A stretch of DNA of 64,000 bases, taken from positions 1 through 64,000 of the forward strand of contig NZ_BJKK01000002.1 of NCBI RefSeq assembly GCF_006538325.1, given 5' to 3'. The stretch's first letter is position 1, and the number at the start of each line of letters is the position of its first letter. The notes beneath the pieces are model-generated. The model saw only the letters and a list, made by a program, of their open reading frames with translations. It ran no database searches and was not told where the DNA came from. This stretch comes from Alteromonas sp. KUL42 (GTDB taxonomy: Bacteria > Pseudomonadota > Gammaproteobacteria > Enterobacterales > Alteromonadaceae). Both the position numbers and the translations under genes were made by a program. Shown here one piece after another: positions 8,558-17,029 of the stretch.

Positions 8558-10815
8558 TTTTCACCGTCGTTTGAAGGCTCATTCATATCTGGTGTTGATG
8601 TGTTGGTCGATTCGCCAGATTGCTGTTTTTTAAGCTGATAGTAACGGGCGAACTTTTGCGAACCCCAAATGAGTAAACCCCACAGCACGATACCAATCGC
8701 TAAATAGCTAATTGTGGCAACAGATGGGTTTTGCCAAATTTGAGCAATAGAATCACCGACTAAGCCTTTTGCAATCATAGGCGGAAACATACCTAGAAAG
8801 GTGCCGACTAAAAATTGCGCTATGCCTACAGATGAAATACCGGCGACGAGATTAACCAAACTAAATGGCGCAACAGGTAGCATGCGTATGGCGGCTACAC
8901 CAACAATGCCACTTCGCTTCAATTTTTCGTCAATGGTGGCCACTTTAGGGCCGCCCATTTTTCGAAGGCCTGCATTTCCTGCTACCTTTCCGATAGCAAA
9001 TAAAATGGCAGAGCTAAGTAACGCCCCCATAATGCCATAAATAGGCCCCCAAATAGGGCCAAAAATAGCAGCAACGGCAAGAGACAATACAGTGACGGGA
9101 AAGAATAAGAGCCCGCCCACAACGTAAACCAGTAATACCGTAGGAAGTGCGAAGTAAGTGCCTCTACTTTTTTCCAAAAATGCACTAATGCTTTCAGAGC
9201 TCAACCACTCAATAGATTGACTTGCCCAGAAAAGTAGCCCAGCGAAAATAGACACAAAGACAAGCGCTATCAGCATCATAATACTTCGTCTTCTCGGATT
9301 GCGTGCGGGTATCACACCGCCACCAAGAGTTGGTAGCGAAATTAGCGGCTCTTCTGGATCAGACAGTGCGCGATACATATTATCGGTAGATGTCTGGGTA
9401 AATATTTCATCTCTAACCTCGGTAAGCACATAGCCATGGGCTAATTGACCGTGCATTAACGCCTCAACCGGCAACTGTTCGGCGCCTGACTCAGCTGACT
9501 TAGCCAATAACTCAGCCACTTCCTCCAATGTTCTTCCTGTATGTTCAGCAAGTAAGTCGTCGCGAACGTGTGCAATCATCGCTTTATTATCTTCTGAATT
9601 ACCAAACAGAATCGTGTCTATTTCTGTATCTAGCGTCATTGAGCGATTGCTTAAATTAGAAGAACCAATAACCAAGTATTTATCATCAATGGTCATTACC
9701 TTCGAATGAATACGCTTGTAAGCTGTGCGCCCTTGCATGTCTTGAATAGAGGAGTAGGTGAGTTTAACGCGCTGGCTATCGATACCTTCTTCTACAACAG
9801 CTTTAAACTCTCTTCTTGTCGCCCAAAACGCTTCACACTCAAATTTACCCTTTGGTTCAAAAGAGCTGACGATAATCACACTTAAATCGGGTTTTAATTT
9901 AAGTTGCTTGTTTAGTGCTTCGGCTATTTCTATACGCGCCGTGAATTGATTTTCAATGTAAATAAATGATTCTGCTTCGCTAATAAGGTCCAGCAACATA
10001 TGCCTAACTTCTTGCGCAGGCTTCACGTCATCCATAAAAGGGATTGTGCGGGCTAATGCACATTCCACATTTTTGAACATTGGAGGAAAGCCATCAGGCC
10101 ACGTACTTGGTAATTCATCGTTGTTTGAATTGACTGGTTTTTCTCGTATGTCCACCGGCGAAGTGTTTGCCACACGTTGCCAGCGCCAGCGCGCAAGCTT
10201 GGCAAAGTCTTTAACCACAGGGCCACTAGATACCATTTGTACATCGTGTAACGGGCCGTACTCACCATCTGGACCATGTCGTTCACTCGATACAACAGGG
10301 TGCTCACGGGTATCCCATCGATTTGTAGACACATCCATTCCACCAGAAAATACGACCTCATCGTCAATTACAACCACTTTTTGATGTTGGCTGCCACCTA
10401 ATGGAATTGAGTCATCTAGTTCAGCTTGTACGTTGTCGGGCGTATTTTCATCCCAGACTTCTTTAGCCCACATTTCTCTTTGCGAAAAAAAGGCCAATGA
10501 AGAGTCCCAACGAAGAAGATAAATATTTATGTCAGGATTTTGCTTTGCTTTCCATTCTAATAGATCGCTAATTACGCTTGGGGCTTTACTTTGCTTTTCA
10601 TCCTCACCCCGCAATAGCCGAATACGACTATCAATGTCCCAACCGACGATAAAAATACTGTGTGACGCCTTCACGATAGCGCTATGCAACGCTTTGTAAT
10701 AGTTTGCACAGTCAATAAGAGGCGTAGAGAAATCTGCTGTACTTTTAACCCAGCAGTTTTGTCCGGGTTGAAAGATATTTTTACTCGGTTTCATAAAGTC
10801 GTTCCTACTATTCAT
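8545..10815 (-). CDS. Phospholipase D-like protein with C-terminal VTT/DedA-like membrane domain
   Basis: This two-part protein has 756 residues. The N-terminal half is a PLD-superfamily enzyme with two HKD motifs: HQKVVVIDD near residue 141 and HSKVMTIDD near residue 370. The C-terminal portion (about 500-730) has several hydrophobic helices and the VTT/SNARE-associated pattern (FFPVTVLSLAVAAIFGP, RMLPVAPFSLVNLVAG) of DedA/TMEM41-type lipid scramblases or transporters. It probably makes, cleaves or moves phospholipids at the inner membrane. A second ATG at 10794 has a better ribosome-binding site (AGGA) than the one at 10815, so the true protein may be 749 residues. It is followed, with overlap, by the EEP gene. 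Confidence 0.88.
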   Translation of the reverse strand: MNSRNDFMKPSKNIFQPGQNCWVKSTADFSTPLIDCANYYKALHSAIVKASHSIFIVGWDIDSRIRLLRGEDEKQSKAPSVISDLLEWKAKQNPDINIYLLRWDSSLAFFSQREMWAKEVWDENTPDNVQAELDDSIPLGGSQHQKVVVIDDEVVFSGGMDVSTNRWDTREHPVVSSERHGPDGEYGPLHDVQMVSSGPVVKDFAKLARWRWQRVANTSPVDIREKPVNSNNDELPSTWPDGFPPMFKNVECALARTIPFMDDVKPAQEVRHMLLDLISEAESFIYIENQFTARIEIAEALNKQLKLKPDLSVIIVSSFEPKGKFECEAFWATRREFKAVVEEGIDSQRVKLTYSSIQDMQGRTAYKRIHSKVMTIDDKYLVIGSSNLSNRSMTLDTEIDTILFGNSEDNKAMIAHVRDDLLAEHTGRTLEEVAELLAKSAESGAEQLPVEALMHGQLAHGYVLTEVRDEIFTQTSTDNMYRALSDPEEPLISLPTLGGGVIPARNPRRRSIMMLIALVFVSIFAGLLFWASQSIEWLSSESISAFLEKSRGTYFALPTVLLVYVVGGLLFFPVTVLSLAVAAIFGPIWGPIYGIMGALLSSAILFAIGKVAGNAGLRKMGGPKVATIDEKLKRSGIVGVAAIRMLPVAPFSLVNLVAGISSVGIAQFLVGTFLGMFPPMIAKGLVGDSIAQIWQNPSVATISYLAIGIVLWGLLIWGSQKFARYYQLKKQQSGESTNTSTPDMNEPSNDGEKCTA

Positions 10816-11034
10816 TCTTTTCAGCGATAGCTGGCGAAAAAGCAGTGCTTATCAAAAATTCTCAATGTAGAAACTAAAAGCTGCAGAATTTATTCCAATG
10901 CGAAATCGAGAAGAAAAAGCCAGTAACATAGTGAATTGTAATGGTAATTTGATGATAGGCTTTTACATGATGCCTAAAAAAGCCATTTGCAGGAGTGTAA
11001 ACATTTCACAGGGATGTGTAGTAACTTAATATAT

Positions 11035-11346
11035 TTATGGTTTATAGCGCTCTATGTATTCCCCTTTTCGCCACATTACAGATAAGACTACCATGACAGG
11101 TAATACAACAAAGGTTGCTAGGGTTTTCACAATGGGAATGTCTTTGTAGTGATAGAGCATAAGTGTTGCAGGTGCGATGAGCATGGTAGATATTTTGTAG
11201 AGTTTGTCGTGATTGGTTCTATACACTAAGTAGGTTTGGCACTCTGGGCAGTTAAAGTGCTTACCGTTACTTCTGTCTATAGGGGCATTTATTTTGGCGA
11301 TGGGAAATTTCCATCCGCAATTGGGACAATGTCTACTTTTTTTCAT
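11035..11346 (-). CDS. Small zinc-ribbon membrane protein, unknown function
   Basis: This 103-residue protein begins with a four-cysteine zinc ribbon (CPNCGWKF ... CPECQTYL) and ends with one or two hydrophobic segments (STMLIAPATLMLYHY; TFVVLPVMVVLSVMW), so it is probably an inner-membrane protein with a cytoplasmic zinc knuckle. No specific family is recognised. It is divergent from katG across a 389-bp AT-rich spacer. The lack of a close partner gives no functional hint. Confidence 0.6.
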   Translation of the reverse strand: MKKSRHCPNCGWKFPIAKINAPIDRSNGKHFNCPECQTYLVYRTNHDKLYKISTMLIAPATLMLYHYKDIPIVKTLATFVVLPVMVVLSVMWRKGEYIERYKP

Positions 11347-11735
11347 CGATATATTTCTGTAAAGCTATATTTCTTTTTTTTGAAATAAACTGGTTCTAAA
11401 GCGTGTTCATAGCCAAGCAAAACTAGCAATAAAAATCCCTTCTTGCAATCGTTTGCAATTTTTAATGTCGATGTTTTCTGTTCACAATTCTTCATGTGAA
11501 TTTCAATTTTAGAATTAATCAATATTTGTGCAGATAACTTGGTGTTGCGTTTTAATATTGATGATCTTTATTTTAATTGTTTGATATTGATGGTTTTTTT
11601 ATTAATTGGATTTTTCAATCACTTGAATCCATTTTATCAACTTTAAATATATGGTCGTACTGTCTATCTTTGTTAACGACAAAGTAAATGAATTGTTAAT
11701 TTAGCAATCACTATAACGTAAGACGGGAAAAGAAC
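11347..11735. promoter_or_regulatory. katG upstream region with a LacI-family operator-like palindrome
   Basis: This is a 389-bp AT-rich divergent spacer. At 11443-11458 lies TTGCAATCGTTTGCAA, a near-perfect palindrome (7 of 8 half-site positions) with the central AANCGNTT pattern typical of LacI/GalR-family operators; it also resembles a PurR box. It is about 95 bp upstream of the zinc-ribbon gene and about 280 bp upstream of katG. The remainder is T-rich with several possible -10 elements. I see no clear OxyR site. Confidence 0.4.
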
Positions 11736-14036
11736 ATGATTACAACTAGGTTTAAGAAAACCACAGTATCAGCGCTCGTTGCATTGTCGCTAAGTGCAAC
11801 GGGTGTGCTTGCTAGCGACCAAATGACAAAACCAGCCGGTGCAAAAGGCACGGGTATGGCAAAAGCATTTCAAGCAAAGAACAACCAATTCTGGTGGCCA
11901 GATCAACTCGACCTTTCTCCTCTAAGAGATCATGACAGCCGCTCTAACCCGCTTGGTGATAACTTTAACTACGCTAAAGCGTTTTCAAAGTTAGACTTGG
12001 ACCAAGTTAAAAAAGACATCAACGAATTGCTCACCACATCGCAAGATTGGTGGCCAGCTGATTTCGGGAACTATGGTCCATTCTTCATTCGTTTATCGTG
12101 GCACAGTGCCGGCACATACAGAACACTAGACGGTCGCGGTGGCGGTGATGGTGGTCAAATGCGTTTTGACCCACTTAATAGCTGGCCTGACAATGGCAAC
12201 TTAGACAAAGCGCGTCGCTTGCTTTGGCCAATAAAGCAGAAGTACGGTGAGAGCCTGTCATGGGGGGATCTTATGATCCTCGCAGGTACTGTTGGTATGG
12301 AAAACATGGGCTTTGATACCTATGGTTTTGCAGGCGGTCGTACCGATGATTGGGAACCTGATATGGTGTATTGGGGCCCAGAAGTTGAGATGCTGGCAAG
12401 TGATCGTGAAGAGCGTGACGGCAAACTTCAACGCCCGTTAGGTGCTACACACATGGGCTTGATTTATGTAAACCCAGAAGGTCCTAAAGGAGTGCCTGAT
12501 CCAGTGGGTTCAGCGAAAAATATTCGCACAGCATTCGGTCGTATGGCCATGAATGACGAAGAAACTGTTGCATTGATTGCTGGTGGTCACACCTTCGGTA
12601 AAATGCACGGTGCCCATAAGCCGTCTGATTGTCTAGAAGCTGAACCGGGTGGTGCTGGCCTTGAAGAGCAAGGTCTTGGTTGGAAAAATAACTGTGGAAA
12701 AGGCAACGCAGAAGACACAGTAACCAGTGGTTTAGAAGGTGCGTGGACACAGCTGCCTACCCGTTGGACAAGCTTGTACTTGCAAAACCTACTTGGCTTT
12801 GAGTGGAAGCAAACACGTAGCCCTGCTGGTGCAATTATTTGGGTTCCTACCGATGAAGCAGCGCATACTTCAGTACCTGATGCGCACGTTGAAGGCAAAA
12901 AGAATCCGCCAGTAATGACCACTGCAGACTTGGCACTTAAGTACGACCCTGAGTATCGCAAAATTGCTGAACGTTTCTTGGCTGATCCAAAAGAGTATCA
13001 AACTGCATTCGCGAAAGCGTGGTTCAAACTAACGCACCGCGATATGGGGCCGAAAGAGCGTTATTTAGGTAACGATATTCCAGAAGAAAACTTCATCTGG
13101 CAAGATCCAGTACCTAAAGCTGATTACAAAATGGTGTCAGACAAAGACGTTAAAAAGCTTAAGAAAGAAATACTCGATACTGGCTTGACCGTTCAGCAAC
13201 TTGTGAAAACGGCGTGGGCATCGGCGGCGAGCTTCCGTTCTTCAGACTACCGCGGTGGTGCTAATGGTGCACGCATTGCACTTGCTCCTCAAAATAGCTG
13301 GGAAGTGAACGAGCCGGAAACGGTAAGTACTGTTATTGAGAAGCTTAAAGCAGTACAAGAAGATTTTAACTCAGGTATGTTCTCTAAGAAGAAAGTGTCG
13401 CTTGCTGATTTGATTGTAATCGGTGGTGCCGCTGCTATTGAGAAAGCTGCTGCAGACGCGGGTGTTGAAATAACCGTACCAGTTGTACCAGGCAGAACAG
13501 ATGCAACGCAAGAGCAAACCGATGTGAACTCTTTCTCGCTACTAGAGCCTGCTGCTGACGCGTTTAGAAACTACTACAACCCAGAAGCAAGCTATCGTTC
13601 ACCCACTGATATGCTGGTTGACAAAGCTGACCAGCTAAGTTTAACCGTACCTGAAATGACGGTACTGTTAGGTGGTATGCGCTCACTAGGTGCAAATACC
13701 GATGGCGCTTCACACGGTGTATTTACTGACAACGTGGGTACGCTTAACAATGATTTCTTCGTAAACCTGCTTGATATGGGTATCAAATGGAGAAAGACTG
13801 ACAATCCATCAGTTTATGAAGGCGTGAACCGTGAAACCGGTGAAGTACTTTACACAGGTACGCCTGTAGACCTGGTATTCGGCTCTAACAGCGAGTTGCG
13901 TGCTGTTGCAGAAGTATATGCGTACGACAATGCGAAGGAGCGTTTTGTACAAGACTTCGTTGATGCATGGACCAAAGTGATGACACTTGACCGCTTTGAC
14001 TTGCGCCACGACTTAAGCGCGAAACTATCAAAGTAA
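11736..14036 (+). CDS. katG: Catalase-peroxidase KatG with signal peptide
   Basis: This bifunctional haem enzyme decomposes hydrogen peroxide and oxidises donors. The distal triad R119-W122-H123 lies in [10 protein letters not shown], and proximal His285 in [11 protein letters not shown]122, Y244 and M270 are placed to form the family's Trp-Tyr-Met adduct. The full two-domain length (766 residues) is present. Residues 1-27 form a signal peptide (basic start, hydrophobic stretch, cut after VLA), so this is a periplasmic KatG, unlike cytoplasmic enterobacterial KatG. It is monocistronic, with two hairpins downstream. Confidence 0.96.
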   Translation: MITTRFKKTTVSALVALSLSATGVLASDQMTKPAGAKGTGMAKAFQAKNNQFWWPDQLDLSPLRDHDSRSNPLGDNFNYAKAFSKLDLDQVKKDINELLTTSQDWWPADFGNYGPFFIRLSWHSAGTYRTLDGRGGGDGGQMRFDPLNSWPDNGNLDKARRLLWPIKQKYGESLSWGDLMILAGTVGMENMGFDTYGFAGGRTDDWEPDMVYWGPEVEMLASDREERDGKLQRPLGATHMGLIYVNPEGPKGVPDPVGSAKNIRTAFGRMAMNDEETVALIAGGHTFGKMHGAHKPSDCLEAEPGGAGLEEQGLGWKNNCGKGNAEDTVTSGLEGAWTQLPTRWTSLYLQNLLGFEWKQTRSPAGAIIWVPTDEAAHTSVPDAHVEGKKNPPVMTTADLALKYDPEYRKIAERFLADPKEYQTAFAKAWFKLTHRDMGPKERYLGNDIPEENFIWQDPVPKADYKMVSDKDVKKLKKEILDTGLTVQQLVKTAWASAASFRSSDYRGGANGARIALAPQNSWEVNEPETVSTVIEKLKAVQEDFNSGMFSKKKVSLADLIVIGGAAAIEKAAADAGVEITVPVVPGRTDATQEQTDVNSFSLLEPAADAFRNYYNPEASYRSPTDMLVDKADQLSLTVPEMTVLLGGMRSLGANTDGASHGVFTDNVGTLNNDFFVNLLDMGIKWRKTDNPSVYEGVNRETGEVLYTGTPVDLVFGSNSELRAVAEVYAYDNAKERFVQDFVDAWTKVMTLDRFDLRHDLSAKLSK

Positions 14037-14050
14037 CTTTGCGTTAGGAT

Positions 14051-14067
14051 AATTTGGAAACCAAATT
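14051..14067 (+). terminator. AT-rich hairpin after katG
   Basis: This is a perfect 7-bp stem AATTTGG / CCAAATT with an AAA loop, 15 bases after the katG stop, followed by ATTTTG. It may be a weak terminator or an mRNA 3'-end stabiliser ahead of the stronger hairpin 24 bases further on. Confidence 0.45.
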
Positions 14068-14090
14068 ATTTTGAAAGACAAGCTAATTTG

Positions 14091-14114
14091 AAAGGGGCTT
14101 CGGCCCCTTTATTA
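14091..14114 (+). terminator. Intrinsic terminator of katG
   Basis: This is a perfect 8-bp stem AAAGGGGC / GCCCCTTT closed by a TTCG tetraloop, followed by ATTATT. The A/T flanks allow it to work in both directions, between katG (+) and yigZ (-). Confidence 0.88.
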
Positions 14115-14226
14115 TTGGTACAGTGTGCAGACGAACATACAAACGAATATGTAGTAGAATATTAAATCGATAAGCTTTGGGTTCTAAAATGCTTTGACCG
14201 CCATTGCTCACAAACCTCGCGGCAGG

Positions 14227-14826
14227 CTACTCAGCATCACTCATCGTCATTGATATCGAAGCCATCTGCTTTCTAAAATCCGTTAATTGTGTTTCAGGGA
14301 GTGAAATCTGCATAGTCACACAGTGCGAATAATCGCAATGGATAACGTTCCCAGTGGCTTGCTCTACTAAGTGTCGCACGAATTGTTCGTGTTTAAAGTC
14401 AACATCAACAGTAAGTTCTGACATCGTTACTTCTTCACGCACTTCAAGCGCATCAATGGCCTGCTGTGCAGCAGCAGAGTAAGCTCTAACTAACCCGCCA
14501 GCACCTAATTTTATTCCACCAAAATAACGTGTAACAACCAACATAATATCGCCAATATCTTTGTGTTGAAGCACATTTAATATTGGTTTTCCCGCGGTGC
14601 CACTTGGCTCGCCATCGTCAGACATAGCTGCGCTTAGCGGTGAGTGCGGTGAGCCAAATACATAGGCCCAACAATGGTGGCGAGCATCGGGATATCGTTG
14701 TTTTACACTATCAAGCAGTGCCATGGCACTTTCACGAGAATTCGCAAAGCCAGCATAAGCAATGAACTTACTTTTTTTCACTTCATATAGGGTTTCAACG
14801 GGAGTAGCGGGGACGGGATAACTCAT
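14227..14826 (-). CDS. yigZ: YigZ/IMPACT family protein
   Basis: This 199-residue member of the UPF0029/IMPACT family has the N-terminal core KKSKFIAYAG, ARHHCWAYVFG, DDGEPSGTAGKPIL and RYFGGIKLGAGGLVRAYS, followed by the C-terminal DUF1949 domain. A longer frame opens at 14934, but its first 36 residues are not family-like; the ATG at 14826 (MSYPVPATPVETLYEVKKSK) gives the usual YigZ length, so I chose it. The biochemical role is not settled; the eukaryotic relative IMPACT acts on GCN2 signalling. It is convergent with katG. Confidence 0.88.
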   Translation of the reverse strand: MSYPVPATPVETLYEVKKSKFIAYAGFANSRESAMALLDSVKQRYPDARHHCWAYVFGSPHSPLSAAMSDDGEPSGTAGKPILNVLQHKDIGDIMLVVTRYFGGIKLGAGGLVRAYSAAAQQAIDALEVREEVTMSELTVDVDFKHEQFVRHLVEQATGNVIHCDYSHCVTMQISLPETQLTDFRKQMASISMTMSDAE

Positions 14827-15158
14827 GAGGATTATAAAAAAGTGACTCACTATGGATGAATGCGAAGGCATGATTGTACGGCTTTCCAACAGGATAACAA
14901 TGAAGAATTTTGAGGTCATGATTAACTCAATCACACTTGATCATATTCAGTTACATTTACCCGTCACCACAAGTGGTCAAAAAGGCCAATTATTAGCCTT
15001 TTTTGTTTTTAAGTGGTTCTGCGCAGTATTGAGGTAAGAAGCCTAAATATTTGGATTTCATGTATCAATCTGATTTTTATGAAAAAAGTAAAGTTGGCGC
15101 GCTGCTTGTAATAGTGAAAGTGTTACATCGTTGAACTACCTAAAAAGGAAAATATATT
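14827..15158. other. 332-bp spacer with an orphan terminator, possible small-RNA gene
   Basis: This divergent spacer lies between yigZ (-) and the DUF3718 gene (+). It nonetheless holds a strong intrinsic terminator in plus orientation at 14979-15010, preceded by a short perfect hairpin ACCAC-AA-GTGGT. A terminator with no upstream plus-strand gene suggests an approximately 100-150 nt transcript starting near 14850-14900. A 61-codon frame (14852-15037) spans it but runs through the terminator and looks non-coding. Confidence 0.35.
14979..15010 (+). terminator. Orphan intrinsic terminator in a divergent spacer
   Basis: A perfect 8-bp stem AAAAAGGC / GCCTTTTT with a 9-base loop runs into a T-rich tail (TTTTTTGTTTTT). 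No annotated plus-strand gene ends here, so it may end a small RNA or an attenuated leader of the DUF3718 gene at 15159. Confidence 0.65.
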
Positions 15159-15482
15159 ATGAAAACTCTTGTTAAAACTATCGCAATCGTTGGTTTCACC
15201 ACTTTATTCACTGGCGCAGCTATGGCTTCTCCGAAAATTGAAGCTGCGGATAATTCTCTGACGTCTGAACTGTGCGTACTAGCAGCTAAAGGCAACAAAA
15301 TTAAACTTCACAATCACTTAAAGAATTCTGTAGTTAGCAAGCAATATGTTGCTAATGAGATGAAGTGTAATGGCGAATCGGTTGCCGACTTTGTTGATGC
15401 CTATGGCCAAAATAGCGCAGCAATTAAAGACTACTTGAATGTGAATACACAAAACATCGCAAGCGTGTCTTACACCAAATAG
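15159..15482 (+). CDS. DUF3718 family secreted protein
   Basis: This small exported protein has 107 residues and a signal peptide cut near TGAAMA-S (about residue 23). The mature part has two conserved Cys and the family motif MKCNGESVADF. It matches DUF3718, a small periplasmic family of Alteromonadales and relatives with no known function. A paralogue lies at 56135-56461 with the same L-C/V-C ... CNGE pattern. It is monocistronic, with a perfect hairpin downstream. The ATG at 15159 is well placed after AAAAAGGAAAAT. Confidence 0.75.
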   Translation: MKTLVKTIAIVGFTTLFTGAAMASPKIEAADNSLTSELCVLAAKGNKIKLHNHLKNSVVSKQYVANEMKCNGESVADFVDAYGQNSAAIKDYLNVNTQNIASVSYTK

Positions 15483-15519
15483 CTTGGCGGTTTACATGCT
15501 ATTTAGTCACATAAACATA

Positions 15520-15556
15520 ATTACCCACTCAACAAATTGCAGTATGAGTGGGTAAT
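15520..15556 (+). terminator. Hairpin downstream of the DUF3718 gene
   Basis: This is a perfect 11-bp stem ATTACCCACTC / GAGTGGGTAAT with a 15-base loop, about 37 bases after the stop codon. No poly-T tail follows, so it may terminate inefficiently or protect the mRNA 3' end. Confidence 0.55.
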
Positions 15557-15691
15557 CTACATTGTCACTCCACTAGAAAATCACTATAGTTCCTCAATAC
15601 ATACTTACGCGCTCGTTAACACCGTGTGCGAACAGTGCACGAATGTTCAGTACATAAAACCCCACAGTGACATTTCTGGTACGTCTATTTC

Positions 15692-17029
15692 ATGAAAATA
15701 CTACATACATCTGACTGGCATTTAGGTCAGAGTTTCTTTACTAAAAGCCGTAAAAATGAACATGCCGCTTTCTTGCGTTGGTTATTAAATGAGGTGGAAG
15801 AGAAGTGCGTTGACGCGCTCATTGTGGCCGGTGATGTTTTCGACACGGGAACGCCACCAAGTTATGCCCGCGAGTTATACCATGAATTTATTGGCGAACT
15901 GCAGAACAAACAGTGCACGCTGGTGGTGCTTGGTGGCAACCATGACTCAGTGTCGGTACTTAATGAAAGTAAAGCGCTACTAAAGTACTTAAATAGTCAT
16001 GTGGTAGCGAGTACCAATATTGATGACAGTGAGCAAGTTTTTGCGCTAAAGGATAAAAGTGGTAACCAGGCTGCTATTCTTTGTGCTGTGCCTTTTATTC
16101 GTCCGCGTGATGTGGTGACCAGCGAAGCCGGACAAAGCGCAATTGATAAAAGACAAAACTTGGGCAATGCCATTAAACAGCACTATGCCAGCTTGTATCA
16201 GCAGGCTTGCACATTACGTGATTCTATTAATCCAAACATCCCCATTATCGCTACTGGCCATTTAACTGCGTTAGGCGTAAGTCAGTCAGAAAGTGTTAGA
16301 GATATCTACATAGGCACACTTGAAGGTTTTGATGCTGCTGGTTTTCCTCCTGCTGACTATATTGCACTTGGGCATATTCACAGGCCGCAAAAAGTGGCAG
16401 GTAAAGAGTATATACGTTATTGCGGCTCACCCATTCCACTGAGTTTTGACGAGTTAAATACACAAAAGCAAGTGGTGCTGGTTGACTTCAACAGTGAAGA
16501 AATGCCATCAGCTAGCACGCCTACTATTACACCAATTGCAGTTCCTCGTTTCCAAGCGATGGCGGTGATAAAAGGCGATTTACCTGCCATTGAGCATGCC
16601 ATCAACCACAGCGCTGAAATTCAAAAGGCCACAAGCGATAACCCCGTGTGGTTATGTATTGAAGTTGAAACCCAAGACTATCTAACCGACTTGCAACAGC
16701 GTGTGCAGGCATTGTTAGAAGATAAACATGCAGAAATTCTGCAGCTTAAACGGGTTCGCAAGCGCCAGCAGTCCAGTTTGTCTCAGAAAGAGAATATACA
16801 ACTAAGTGAATTGTCAGTGGCCGAAGTTTTTGCTGCACGTATGGCATTAGAGAATATCGAAGAAGAAAGTGAGTATACAGATCAGGAAGCAGGTCCACCA
16901 AATGACAGAAAGGCGCGTATTGAGCAACTGTTTGCTGAAGCCCTTGAGCTTGTTCAAGGTAATAGTGAGGATGTGAAGTCTGAAGAACTTGTGAGTAGCA
17001 AGCAGCAAGACAAAGGTGAGGAGCTGTAG
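15692..17029 (+). CDS. sbcD: Exonuclease subunit SbcD (Mre11-like)
   Basis: This is the nuclease subunit of the SbcCD complex, which opens DNA hairpins and trims DNA ends. Metallophosphoesterase motifs are in order: TSDWHLGQ at residues 5-12, AGDVFDTG, GGNHD, ATGHLT and GHIHRP. The 445-residue length is slightly longer than E. coli SbcD (400), with an acidic C-terminal tail. It ends in TAGTG: the sbcC GTG start overlaps its stop by one base, so the pair is translationally coupled. Confidence 0.95.
   Translation: MKILHTSDWHLGQSFFTKSRKNEHAAFLRWLLNEVEEKCVDALIVAGDVFDTGTPPSYARELYHEFIGELQNKQCTLVVLGGNHDSVSVLNESKALLKYLNSHVVASTNIDDSEQVFALKDKSGNQAAILCAVPFIRPRDVVTSEAGQSAIDKRQNLGNAIKQHYASLYQQACTLRDSINPNIPIIATGHLTALGVSQSESVRDIYIGTLEGFDAAGFPPADYIALGHIHRPQKVAGKEYIRYCGSPIPLSFDELNTQKQVVLVDFNSEEMPSASTPTITPIAVPRFQAMAVIKGDLPAIEHAINHSAEIQKATSDNPVWLCIEVETQDYLTDLQQRVQALLEDKHAEILQLKRVRKRQQSSLSQKENIQLSELSVAEVFAARMALENIEEESEYTDQEAGPPNDRKARIEQLFAEALELVQGNSEDVKSEELVSSKQQDKGEEL

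Noticed and set aside
14852-15037. 61-codon plus-strand frame in the yigZ/DUF3718 spacer
   Set aside because: It reads through a strong intrinsic terminator and has no protein-like features; a non-coding RNA is more plausible.
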